DNA of 64,000 nucleotides. It comes from Trichopria drosophilae. Lineage: Eukaryota > Arthropoda > Insecta > Hymenoptera > Diapriidae. Positions 1 to 11,400 of the stretch are shown here, piece by piece. How positions within the stretch are numbered: position 1 is the stretch's first letter; every line of letters begins with the position of its first letter. Under the pieces are notes generated by a model that was given only the letters and a program-made list of their open reading frames with translations, was not told the DNA's origin and did no database searches. The position numbers and the translations under genes are program-made. The stretch spans positions 162,370,001 to 162,434,000 of the forward strand of contig CM059582.1 of NCBI GenBank assembly GCA_030407085.1, given 5' to 3'.

Positions 1-465
1 CTCTTGATATCATTACAGAACACCAAGAAAACGATTTTAGTCTATTTACACATTAGCATGGGATAATCAACGTGTGATGCCTCGAGGTTACAGCGTGATT
101 TAGAGGCTTTAGAGATGTGGTCTCATAGGAATAAATTAAAATTGAATACATCGGAATGTAAATTTATGTCCTTTTTCAGAGGCTCAAAAGCAATCGAATT
201 TACGTTTAAGCTGAACAACGACTCTTTAGAACCTTCTTCGATTATCAAGGATTTAGGTACTTTGTTTGATAGAACTCATTCTTTTTCTGATCATTTGCAA
301 GTATGTGTATCGAAGGCATATTCATCTCTTGGCTTCTTACGACGTTCCACATCAGGTTTTAGAAATGTTGGAACTCTAATTTGTCTTTATAAACACCTTA
401 GACTTTGCAAGGCATTGGGCCTTGGAATCGGTTCAATATCAATTCATAATGCTTTTATGTCTTAA
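1..465 (+). mobile_element. Non-LTR retrotransposon (LINE) reverse-transcriptase fragment
   Basis: From about base 79 the plus strand reads as the late part of a LINE reverse transcriptase. It shows a 'LQRDLEALEMWSHRNKLKLN' segment, then 'KCKFMSF'-like and 'DLGTLFD' blocks, which resemble the region after the YADD motif in Jockey/CR1-type elements. The frame stops at 465 and the sequence beyond becomes AT-rich and non-coding, so this is a broken remnant. The 5' part lies outside the window. The element family is inferred from memory of motif order, not from a search. It lies just downstream of the PDCD7-like gene, on the opposite strand. Confidence 0.6.
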
Positions 466-979
466 GAGGGTTCACCCATTAGTCTGTATAATCAGTCTAC
501 CTATAAACTGTCTACCGTCAAATATTATTTACTTGCCTTTGAATTTGAGTTTCTCTTGTAGAGTAAGAGATTATACTAAAGAGTATTAAAATTTTTTGCA
601 CACCAAGGATTTACTTTGATATTTTCGTTTTTGTCATCCATATATATTGACGCCTCTTAACTGTTACAGACTACTTAACCTTCAAATGCAAGAGCAAACT
701 CCAAATGGAATTTTACATCAGAAATGGATATTTTACTGCGATAATTGTAATTTTAATCTAATTTTTGTAATTTTACTTGTAACACCGGTTGTAAATGTTA
801 ACTTTCCCTTCGAAGTCGGCTGAAGATTACATTGCGGTCGACTACATTTACACTTTCGGTGAACTATTTACAACTGCCCAGTAACTTTTCTACTCTCAGA
901 GTAGGTTCTACTGATTAATAAATTAATAAAAAATAAAAACAGACAACGTAACTGCGCAATCAACAAATTTGTTACATAC
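466..979. other. Non-coding stretch, intron of the PDCD7-like gene
   Basis: No coding segment was found on either strand. The expected last PDCD7 exon, encoding the W-D-x-Y-like C-terminal block, is not here, so this should be intron. A CACTTTCGGTGAAC / AACTTTCCCTTCG area near 800-860 is locally more GC-rich but has no feature I can name. Confidence 0.4.
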
Positions 980-3900
980 CTTAATGTCATGAGAGTTTGA
1001 TGATCTTGCTGTAAACTTTGGACAGGTTGGAGAGTTCTTCCAAACAAAGCAATTTCCCATTCGTCAAATACAGAACTTGCTTGTTTTGAAATTTTTTGTT
1101 CGTTATCGGTTTTTATCATTAATTTCAATCCTTGCTCTTCGGTTATATACTCTTTATCCAAAATAGTCCATTGCTCTCTAAGTTTACCTATAAAACACAA
1201 ATAATATAAGAAATATTATTTCTTGATAAATAGAAATTAGTTTGTATGCAGTAAGTAATTAAAAAGTTACCGATAACGTTGCTGAAAGCTTCATCTGCAG
1301 CCAGCGGTAGATTTTCCCCTCTTGCTCTTGCTACAGTAATCTTTACTTTTCTCAAATTTTCTAACTCTTCCAGTAAGGTTAGATACTTTTTACTATCAGC
1401 TCGTTTGGCTCGAACATCGGACAAAACAATATCAGCATCTTTACGTAAGTTTTCTTCCTGCTTTTCCCTCTCTATTAAGTTTTGCTCGGCTTTAATCCAC
1501 TCGTCTATCTCAGCATGCAAACGAATTCTTCTTTCGATAGTTTGTTTCTTCTTAATACCCCATTCTTTTCGTTTTCGCTTTTGTCTTTGTCTTTTGGTTC
1601 TTCGTTTTATAATGTCCCTCTTTACTTCGTTCAAGAAAGTACTTTGTCTTATACCATCCAATAACATTTCTATTTGATCTTTCACATCGTTGCAAATGTG
1701 AATCTTTTCGTACCTCTGGTATTCTGTTAAGTTTTCATTTCTTAATTCATTGCTGAATACTTTTAATTGTTCGTTTAGTTGCCAAATTGATATGAAAGCA
1801 GTTCTCACATCGGAAATTTTTATTTCTTTAACTACTCGTTCTTTGATTCCTTGATTCGGCACCATAGTATTAACGTAATCTTCTATAAATTCTTCATCAC
1901 TTTTTCTTGCTTTTAATATAATCTTCGTATCGATCAGGGTATTTGTAATATTACTTAAGCCTAAAGGTTCCCTTAATAGAGGATGCTGGAATGAAGGATT
2001 TGATATAATCGGTGATATTTTTGGATAATTATTTTCCTGATGTGCAGGCACGGAGGAGTACTCCTTTTCTTTATACCCAGACGTCGCAGGTAAGTCATTT
2101 TCTTTACGTGCAGATACTGTAGTATACTCATTTTCTTTATATGCTGGTGGAGAGGTATACTCATTTTGCTTAACCGCAGCCGTAGACGAATAATCGACTT
2201 CCTTATGTCCATGCTGTAAAGGTACGTTAACTTGGCATCCTGGAGTCGAGGCTAAGTTATCTCCGTCACCAGTTATTTCAGTCCTCAAAGGAAATTGATT
2301 TCGTTGTAAAGTATCAATATCTTGTTTGAATTCGGACGGTGTAGGAAAATTGTTTTCCGGATGTCCAGATATCGGCGGAACATCTTGTTCTTGGTATATG
2401 GGAGTCGACGGTACGTTTTGTTCCGGATATCCAGATACCACAGGAACATTTTGATTGATAATTTCCGGTACAGATGCAATTGGTTCCTGATATCCTGGAT
2501 CTACCAACGTTTTTTGTTCCTGATATTCAGGAATTACGGAATTACTCCGATTCTGATATTCAGGTACTGCGGATACATTTTGTTCCTTATATGCAGGCAC
2601 GGAAGAAACGTTTTGTTCTGGATATCCGACTCCTGTAGAAACCTGTTCTTGATATCTAGGAACAGTTGGAAAACTTCCTTCCTCGCTCAGCGGAGCTGGT
2701 GTGACATTCTTTTCGTGATATTCAGATGCAGAAGAATAGTTACTCTCCTGATATCTGGGAGTTGAAGAAAAGTTATTTCCTTGCTGTCCACCATTTGAGG
2801 AAAAACTATTATTGTGCTCGTATCCAGATGCTGAAAAATTCTTTTCTTGATATCCAGATCCTGAAGAGAAATTTTTTTCTTGATATCCAGCTGCCGAGGA
2901 AAAATTTTGTTCTTCGCGTTGGGGTCCGGAATAATTCTCGTTCTGGTAACCAGGTTGGGAAGAAAAATTACTTTCGTTATATCTCGGTTGCGAGGCAAAA
3001 TTGTCGTCGCGGTATCTGGACGATTGGGCAGAATTATCGCTTTGATAACCAGATGTTGCCCCATAGTTATTTTCCTGATGTCTGGGTCCGGGCCCGAAAT
3101 TATCCTGTGATCTAGGTGCCGAACCCGAATTATCTCTCTGATAACCAGGTCCCGAACCAAAGTTATTTTCTTGATTTCCAGGTCCTGAACCAAAATTGTT
3201 TTCTCTATTTCCTGGACCCGAAGAATAATTATTATCTTGGTGTCCAGATCCTGAGTTAAAATTATTTTGTTGCTGCCCAGGTGTAAAATTATTATCACGT
3301 CCCGGACCTGAGCCGAAATTACCTTCTTGATAATTTTGGCCCGAACCAAAGTTATTATCCTGATAACCAGGTTGCGAACCGAAATTTCCGTCTCTATATC
3401 CAGGTCCGGAATTGAAATTATTATTTTGATATCCAGGTCCAGAATTAAAATTATTTCCTCTCTGTCCGGGTCCGGAGGAATAATTATTATCCTGATATCC
3501 AGGTCTTGAGTTGTAATTATTCTCCTGATTTCCGGGTCCGGTATTCATATTTTCCCCTTGTCCGGGTCCAGAGTTATAATTGTTTTCCCGGTACCCAGGT
3601 CCGGAGTTAAAGTTATTTTCTTGACATCCGGGTCCGGGGCCAAAGTTATTTTCTCGATTTCCAGGGCCTGAACCAAAATTGTTTTCCTGGTAACCAGATC
3701 CACTATTAAAATTATTCCCTCTGTATTCTTGCGATTGGAAATTATTATCACGATTTCCAGGTCCTGAACCAAAATTATCATTCTGATTTCCGGGTCCGGA
3801 CGAAAAGTTATCCTGACAACCGGGTCCGGAAGAGAAATTATCTCTGTGTCCGTGTCCGGAAGAAAAGTTATCGTCCCGCCGGCCAGGTCCGGAGAAGTTA

Positions 3901-4349
3901 TCCCGGCGTCCAGGACCCGAGGAATAATTTCCATCCCTGCGGCCAGATCCGGAAGAAAAATTATTATCTCGATTCCTAGGTCTGGACGAAAAATTGTTAT
4001 CCCGACGTCTAGGTCCCGAGGAATAATTGTTATCTCGATTCCTCTGTCCTGAGGAATAATTATTATCTCGATTTCTAGATCCCGAAGAAAAATTATTATC
4101 TCGATTTCTAGGTCCGGAAGAAAAATTATTTTCTCTGTTCCTAGGTCCCGATGAAAAGTTATTTTCACGATTCCTAGGCCCGGAGGAATAATTATTATCT
4201 CGATTCCTAGATCCTGATGAAAAATTATTTTCTCGATTTCTAGGTCCAGAGGAATAATTGTTTCCTTGCTGTCTATTATCTGTAGGGAAATTATTTCCCT
4301 GAAATCCAGATCCGGAGTTATCACCTTGCGAATTATAATTCCCCAACAT
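980..4349 (-). CDS. PDCD7: PDCD7 / U11-U12 snRNP 59K-like protein, 3' end missing
   Basis: This is the likely 59K subunit of the minor-spliceosome U11/U12 di-snRNP, a nuclear complex that recognises U12-type introns. The coding order on the minus strand is exon 1 (4349-1271), a short intron (1270-1188, GT..AG), then exon 2 (1187-980, ending at a GTATGT donor). The last exon lies outside the window. About 1,095 residues are present, against roughly 485 in human PDCD7. The first ~770 residues are low-complexity repeats. The rest is conserved: a very basic stretch, a long charged coiled coil, and the block 'ADIVLSDVRAKRADSKKYL' followed by 'LPLAADEAFSNVIG'. These match the PDCD7 C-terminal domain as I remember it. 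The splice junction restores the reading frame as VIG-KLREQW. The start is the first ATG of the open frame. The extreme repeat expansion is the odd feature. Confidence 0.8.
2020..4330 (-). repeat. Coding minisatellite: NN(F/Y)xSGPG-type peptide repeats
   Basis: Inside exon 1 of the PDCD7-like gene, dozens of imperfect units of about 10-13 residues (30-39 bp) run head to tail. The early units read like 'NNFSSGPRNRE' and the middle units like 'NNFGSGPGNQE'. From about 2700 down to 2020 they decay into 'PxYQEQNV'-type units. The composition is Asn, Gly, Ser, Pro, Gln and Tyr/Phe with many Arg, typical of a disordered, phase-separating or prion-like segment. The periodicity keeps other frames on both strands open, which creates false ORFs here. 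Confidence 0.85.
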
Positions 4350-4443
4350 GATTACTTTTTGTTATTTAAGCACTTAACTCTTACAAAACTATAAATGGCC
4401 TCGGCAATTATATTTTACAAAATAATATAGAATTGCCTTCACT

Positions 4444-4868
4444 TCACAAATCTAATAGTTCGTCTTCTTTCGGAAGTTCAGCAACCGAATCACTCAAAAC
4501 TTTTTCAGCTTCGTTAAATATTTCGTCTCCTTTCAAATCTTGCTCCTCGGACAAAATCTTTTTTAATTCTGCGAAAGCCTTCACTAGACGACGTTGACAA
4601 TCAGGAACCATCATCAAAGACTCTTGCAAGACCTCTTCTTGCTTTTTGATATCATGACCATCCTTGCCTGAAAAATACAAGAAAATGTTTAGGAAATCGG
4701 ATCAACTCGTTTTTATTTATTTGAAAAAGAAGCCGTACCTTGTTCACGGTACTTTTGTATTCGTTCGCGTTGTTGCGTTGCTTCTTTTTCATAAGCGACC
4801 TTTTCCTTTGCCAAGCGTTTAACAACTCCTGTTTTAATTTTGATTGTTCGTAATCGAGGATCAGACAT
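4444..4868 (-). CDS. TBCA: Tubulin-specific chaperone A (tubulin-binding cofactor A)
   Basis: TBCA captures beta-tubulin released from the cytosolic chaperonin during tubulin dimer assembly. There are two coding exons on the minus strand: 4868-4739 and 4667-4444, with a 71-bp GT..AG intron. The product is 117 residues, close to the family's usual ~108. The N-terminal 'RTIKIKTGVVKRLAKEKVAY' and the central 'DIKKQEEVLQES' and 'MMVPDCQRRL' blocks are the family's most conserved segments. The protein is predicted to be all helical and acidic at its C-terminus. The start is the ATG before S-D-P-R-L; an upstream in-frame ATG at 4973 would add 35 unlike residues and is more likely 5' UTR. The gene lies 94 bp upstream of the PDCD7-like gene on the same strand. 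Confidence 0.93.
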
Positions 4869-5471
4869 TTTTGCACTACGATCGACGAACCGACAACCTA
4901 AATTTGCTGCATCGGGATTCGCTCCTTGTAAAGAAGGAGAAACAGAAAAATTTAACTGGAAAATCAAAATCACAGCTACACGCGTAAATGCATAAGAACG
5001 AGGTTATGCCGTGCGTTTCAGACCGACGGTCCGACGCCCGACGACCTTCGTAACTCCAAACGCCCTATCGCCTGAAGTTTGGCATCGAGCTTGACATTTA
5101 TCGAGCTATCGAATCGACACATGTGCCAATCATTTTTTAAACGTTCTAACCATCGTAATTTCGATCAAAAAATGCATTTTACATGACATTTTCAATTAAA
5201 TCATTAAGAATCATTATGTAAATTACCTGTAAACTCTTTGCGAAGTCGTCATCTTGGTGTAGGTGGTCGGCAATCGATTATGTCGATTATGTCCGAATCG
5301 ATTAGGATGTCTTTCTAACTTCAGGTGACTTCAAGCCATGGAGGATTGCGCACACTTCCGCATAAAAAGAACATAAATCCTCAGTAGTGCAAGAAATTAA
5401 TATTCGAAAGTAAATTTCTTATTTGGATTATAAACTTACGTGAAATGTGAAGGAATTCACCTGACGGCACA
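4869..5471. promoter_or_regulatory. Shared region between divergent TBCA and PTAR1
   Basis: About 600 bp separates the two divergent start codons, so both promoters must lie here. The TBCA-proximal half is GC-richer with several CGA/TCGA motifs. At 5260-5305 there are closely spaced TCGATT copies. On the PTAR1 side a TATA-like CATAAAAAG (5361-5369) precedes an arthropod initiator-like TCAGT (5381-5385), though the spacing of about 20 bp is shorter than canonical. The element calls are inference only. Confidence 0.5.
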
Positions 5472-8400
5472 ATGCAAGAAGACGTTTTTCCAGCCGCTGA
5501 GAAAATACTCTCCGATATCGAAAATGTCTTGAAAAAAGATCCAAATCTGTAAGTATTTTCGAGGGCGGGGTTTTTGAAAAACTCAACAGAATTGAGTTTT
5601 TGTATAGATATTTTTAACAAGCATTTTTTACCCTTTCAAATTCTATATTCGAATTTATACTTGTTTGGTTTTAATTGTTACATTTTTGACATGTTATTTC
5701 TATCACATATTTTAGATTCTGATTTTTTAAGTTACATAATGTTTGGAATTACAATTGTTAAATATATGTCTGAAAATATTGGGTGTATATTACATTTTTA
5801 TTGATCAATAAAAACAATTGCAAGAATTAATGGCAAACTTTACTTTTTTTTTCAGAGTAAAGTAATGATCATTTTATTTTGTAGAAATAATGGCACATTT
5901 TCTAGTTCTATAGTGAGAATTTTTAATGTGCTACCATTGCAATTAAGACTATTTATTTGAAAACCGTTTTAATTTATACCCAAGTTAAAAAATTATTATA
6001 GAAACCGATGACTGTTCTGTGCACAGTGTATTTTTTTACTATGACTTTTGTATGCTTTATTTACCCAGCAAACGAAAATGAATTCAAAGGAATTGAAATG
6101 AAATAGCCGGGAATTCAATGAAAAATTATTTAGTTTCATTTTGTTCAAAAAAGGGATTCAAATAGTTTGAATATCCGGCAGTCCATTATTAAGAAATAGA
6201 AAACATTTATTTCGAATCCCACTGAATACCAAAAAGAGAAATTTAACGGAATTAGTACCATAGAATACTCGATCAGGGGATACGAAAGTTCCGTAATGAA
6301 TACCGATGAATCAAATACAGTAGGACCTCTCTTATTCGAACCTCCCTTATTCTAATTGTCCAGCCTCTCTTATTCTAATCGTTCCCCCACAAGTTTTCTC
6401 CCACTATCACACGAAGTCAACGAAAAATATTGTCCACGAATCACAAACTCGCAAGCAAAGTAAGTGGGGGTAAGGGAAAATTAGAATAAGAGAGGTCGGT
6501 GCTGTCTTGAAAAACTTTATTAATTAGAATAAGAGAGGTCCTACTGTACCAATTAATATCTGCAGACAATATAAATATTTTATAATGAATTCTAATGAAT
6601 ATGGGCGGTTCAAATATTGTAATGAATACTACATGATATAATAATAAGAATATAAATAGTTTCATATGAATTCCATTGCATCTCTGTTCATCAATGCTGA
6701 CAGAATGATATTTATTTATTTATTGAGATCAAAGGCACAGATATGCCTTTTACAACAATGCACCTTGTGGCACTAAATCTGTACAATTTATAAAAATAAC
6801 AATAACGAAAAATATGAATTACAAAAGCCAACGACTAATTTTAAAACTAAAGCTAATAAAACAAAAAAATTTAAACCAAAGCTGAAGTAAGTCTTCTTAG
6901 TGTCGATCTGAACGGAAGTAAACCTAAGCTGCGTACATTGTGCGGTAACATATTTCATTCTCTTGTAACGCGCGGAATAGACGAGAAAAAACTGTAATTA
7001 GTTTTATGGAGACCCTCGCAGACAGGTCTAAAAGAGCATAGGCTCCCTGGCGAAAAAATCAGATTGAAAAGGAATGACTTTCATTCCGTCTTAGTCCGTT
7101 TCATGCCGTAATCTGTCCCCTATCCAATCCTGGCCATTCCTGTCGAATGTGTTTCGGAATGACTCAGGATTCGTTAGGATTGAACTCATGGAATGAAACG
7201 GATTGCAAATCGAGTGAGAATAACCGAAGACTCTTTCGGATTGAAATGGAGGAATGAAACGGATTGCAAATATGATTCGGAATGACTCAGAATTCGTTCG
7301 GATTGAAATCGAGGAATGGAACGGTTTACATTTGTGTCTCAGAATGACTGAGGATGAAAACGGATAGAATTTTCCGGTATAGCATGGCTTGGAACGGAAT
7401 GACAAAGTGACCCGGATTAAATTGGGATTAAACAGGGGACAGATTCCTGATAGTCTCGGATAGCACCGGTTTCGGTCGGATTAAATTCCTATCTGGAACT
7501 TTCGCCAGGGCTATGTGAGACTACTCGATGTTCAAATAAATTGGATATAACGGGACTACGAGTTAAATTGACAATATTATAGGCCAAAAGTAAATCATGG
7601 TAACGGTGTAAGGATTTTACAGTAGGGAGATTGAAAGCGGTTGCATGATGTTAATAATCGTGGTAAAAAATACGCATTGGGGAACCGAATTTGAAGGAAA
7701 GATATTCATTTTTTAAATATATTATGGTGACCGTTACTTAGATGCTAATTTGTTTATCCATGTAATACATATTATATTGACGATAAGTTCATTTTCGAAA
7801 AAGTTGGACTGGTAGTTCATATTTATAACATTATTTGTTAGGTTGAGAAACTTTTAAATGTCAATAGAACTCACTTTATTTCTTTGTTTACTATGTAATA
7901 TGTAAAAATATTGCATGACATGTACATAACAATTAAGTTTTTAAATATAGTCTAAGAATATTTTAGTTTATTTATTTTATTTATTACAAACTAAATTAAA
8001 ATAATTGTCCTAGAATATAAAATGTTTACAAAAGTCAAATGTAAAAGAAAATAAAAAACCGCAGTGTGAAAATAATAATAGCTACGCAATGCAATACATA
8101 AAAGCGTTAGTCATGTTCATTGAAACAAATAAAAAAATAGAATTTATGGACTAAATAACTTCAATTTTTAGTAAGGATATAAAAAAACTCATTTCGATCT
8201 ATAAATCCTAAGGTGTAAACAAGTTTAAACAAGTTCTATGTATTTTCAACCTTTTAAGCAATTTCAAACATTAATAAAGCAGCAATAACATTCATAGATA
8301 TAAACAAAAAGAATATCAATAAAAAATAATGTTTTTACTATTTTTAATCGCATTTTATTGATCTAATAATCTAACATTGCTCCGACAAATGTTTCATTGC

Positions 8401-11400
8401 ATAAGCACAATGAAACAATTAAATGAATCCCGACACGAGTATATAAATAGCAACAAATTAATCTCAGAATAACCAAGCAATCGGAATTGTATTGAAATGT
8501 ATTGACTTGTTTTCATTTTTGCGTTTTTGAATACATTCAAATTCAAAAATACTTTACCCAGATAACATTCCGTCGGTGAACTCATGAACGATGAGTAATG
8601 CGACGCGTATTGCGTCTCACTATGAAAACACGTACGTGAGTTCACGCGAATGTCTGCACGATGAGCTCATTACTATTTCATGAACACATTTCGCGTGAAC
8701 TCACGCGTGTGATTTCATAGTGAGACGCAATACGCGTCGCATTACGCAGCGTTCATGAGTTCATTTCTCAGAATGTTATCTGGGTACCAACATTTTAATA
8801 CAAAAATATGAATCCAAATGAATACATAAATAATAGTGCTGTCGAAACTACTAAAAATACGAATACAATTTAATTCATGATTGTGATTGGAAATATGTTG
8901 TATTAATACATATGAATCCATTTATAATTGACTCGGAAAAAGGCAAAAGTCATAAATCCATCCGAATACAAATGAAGATTGAAATGATAATTTGTTAATA
9001 CAATCGAATCGATGAATAATAACTGTTAATTACCAGAATTAATGAATCCATTTCAATACATAACTTAGCAAAATTTTCACTTTCCAGTAAGAGTACAATA
9101 CGATATTTTTGTTGATAAAATAAATATATTATTTTCAAATTTACACAATATCTCATAAACGGTATGAGATACGTGGAATCTGGCAGAATTTTGACATGAT
9201 GTGCAATGATTCAAAGCCGTCATACATAATTAAAAAATATCAGTGAATTATGTAATTTAGAAAAAAAACTTACAATATTTATTTTATCAACAAAAATATG
9301 TACTATCTACATCCATTCATTCTTTCCAAAGTCAATAAGTAAATTATTACATAAATGTAGAAAATGTTAATGAATTTAAGACATTATTTTTATTTACACA
9401 ATGCATATTTCAACTATTCGTTAGTTTCGCATCATTTTACAATAGTGAGAGTGGTCAAATGGTTACGGTTCGATGTTGTTGAGCGGAAGTCTAGGGATCG
9501 ATTCTAGGTCGATGCAATATTTTTTTGTCGTTAAATGTGTGAACTGGGAGTTCAAATAGTGTGTTCAAATGTATTGTAATGTATTCAAAAGTTTTAATAC
9601 ATTTCAATACATTTCCGATTGCTGGGATGTGTCTATAGAATGTTATGTAATGTTTAATAAATGATTAGAAATAGAAAAAAAGACATAAACATAATATATT
9701 AATTGTTCGCCAAAAATTTACCTAATGATTGCAGCAACAATTTTTACTTATCTGGTTATAATTGTAACATTTCCGATTGTGTACTGAATTTGTAAAAGTT
9801 GTATATGGTTTGGCATTACAATTGTTAAACCTCAATTTAAATATATTATGAAAACATGTCAATTGAAAGAATTATTTTATTAGGATTTTTTATTAGTTCG
9901 TTTTAAGTTTTAAGTAAATAACGTAATGACGATAAGTTTGTTTTCTAAACATCTGGAATGATAGTTTATTTTTCTAATATTATGTTAGGCTTAGAGAAAC
10001 TTTTAAATGTCATTATGATTTTGTAGAACTCACTTTATTTCTTTGTTTACTATATAATATGTATGAAGACTGAATGAGATTACTCACAAAAATTTCACGG
10101 CATGTCATACTACAATTAAGTATTTAAATATCGCATATGATTGTTTTACTTGATTTATTTTATTTATTGGAATCTAATTTGAAAAAAAATAGTTACGTAA
10201 CACAATACATAAAAACGTTAGTCTTGTGCATTGAAACAAATCAGAAAATAGAATCTATGGACTAAATAACTTCAATTTTTAGTAAGGATATAAAAAAACT
10301 CATTTCGATCTATAAATCCTAAGGTGTAAACAAGTTTAAACAAGTTCTATGTATTTTCAACCTTTTAAGCAATTTCAAACTTTAATAAAGCAGCAATAAC
10401 ATTCATAGATATAAACAGAAAGTATATCAATAAAAAAATAATGTTTTTACTATTTTTAATCGTATTTTATTAATCTAATAATTTAACAGCGCTCCAATAA
10501 ATATTTCCATACATAAACGCAATGAAACAGCAAATATATTTTACAAATGTGAAACGATTAAATGAATCCCGACACAAGTATATAAATAGTCGTAAGCAGT
10601 AAATTAATCTCAGAATAATAATGTTTTAAAAGTTTAAATATCAAATTTACATTTATTTATATAGATTGAAATTTTAAATAAATTTTTTAACAAGTATACC
10701 TATATGGGAAACAGGCTTATTACTATACAGGGCAACTGGTTGCGTATTCCAGTTTTTTTTAATGGTATAATAATGGAGATTAGATAGGTTAAATACAAAA
10801 TTCTAGCCTCTAATATTATATTAAATGTATCTCTACCTGGATATGTATTGTAAAAACTTTTAGACGATTGCTGAATTCTTAATGGCTGCTTAAAATATTT
10901 AGTAATCGAATGGTACTTTTAAGGTTGTAAATTCTAGAAATTATACAATTTACACCAATAGTTCAATGACATTGTCACTAACACTTCACATGCAAAAACA
11001 AAACAAGATTTAATATGATATTAATCAAAGTATTAAATTAAATGTTGTGTATTTATATTGATCAATGGATAATATTTTTCTATTTGTGAAATCAATAAGT
11101 TTATAATTTCTACTTCTTAGTAGAGAAAACTCCGAAATGAAAAATTTTAATGCTACTAAAGTATCTACTTATTTTCACTGATTATTTTGCTGTTTTAGAT
11201 AACAAAATTTGATTATGTTAAATTTAAAATAGGCATCATATCCAAATGTAATATATAATACAGATAAATTTAATATTTTTATTTTTTTAATTTTGTATCT
11301 TTAATATTATTTGTATATTTTGCATGTCTATACATTTTTTTATATTTTTTGTAAATTTTTTATATTTATATATTTTTTGCATGTTTATATATATATTTTT

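Larger units (their letters stand above)
8473..9627. mobile_element. Inverted-repeat element with CC(A/C)AGCAATCGG ends
   Basis: The left end CCAAGCAATCGGAATTG and right end CAATACATTTCCGATTGCTGGG are imperfect inverted repeats of over 30 bp, rich in GTATTGAAATGTATT. The ~1.15 kb body has no intact ORF and contains another palindromic element (8557-8784) and a tRNA-like stretch. It is probably a non-autonomous DNA element. Its superfamily is not assigned. Confidence 0.6.

Noticed and set aside
3545..4324. 259-residue minus-strand frame and several plus-strand frames in the repeat region
   Set aside because: They are shadows of the PDCD7-like repeat exon; the repeat period keeps several frames open and the products are hydrophobic nonsense repeats.
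4713..4973. Longer TBCA start at 4973
   Set aside because: The extra residues do not resemble TBCA; the ATG at 4868 matches the family start M-S/A-D-P-R.
1188..5548. U12-type introns in or next to the minor-spliceosome gene
   Set aside because: All visible donors (GTAACT, GTATGT, GTACGG, GTAAGT) look U2-type; no ATATCCTT or GTATCCTT was seen.
7091..7405. 104-residue minus-strand ORF
   Set aside because: The frame is a by-product of ~61-bp tandem units inside an inverted-repeat element.
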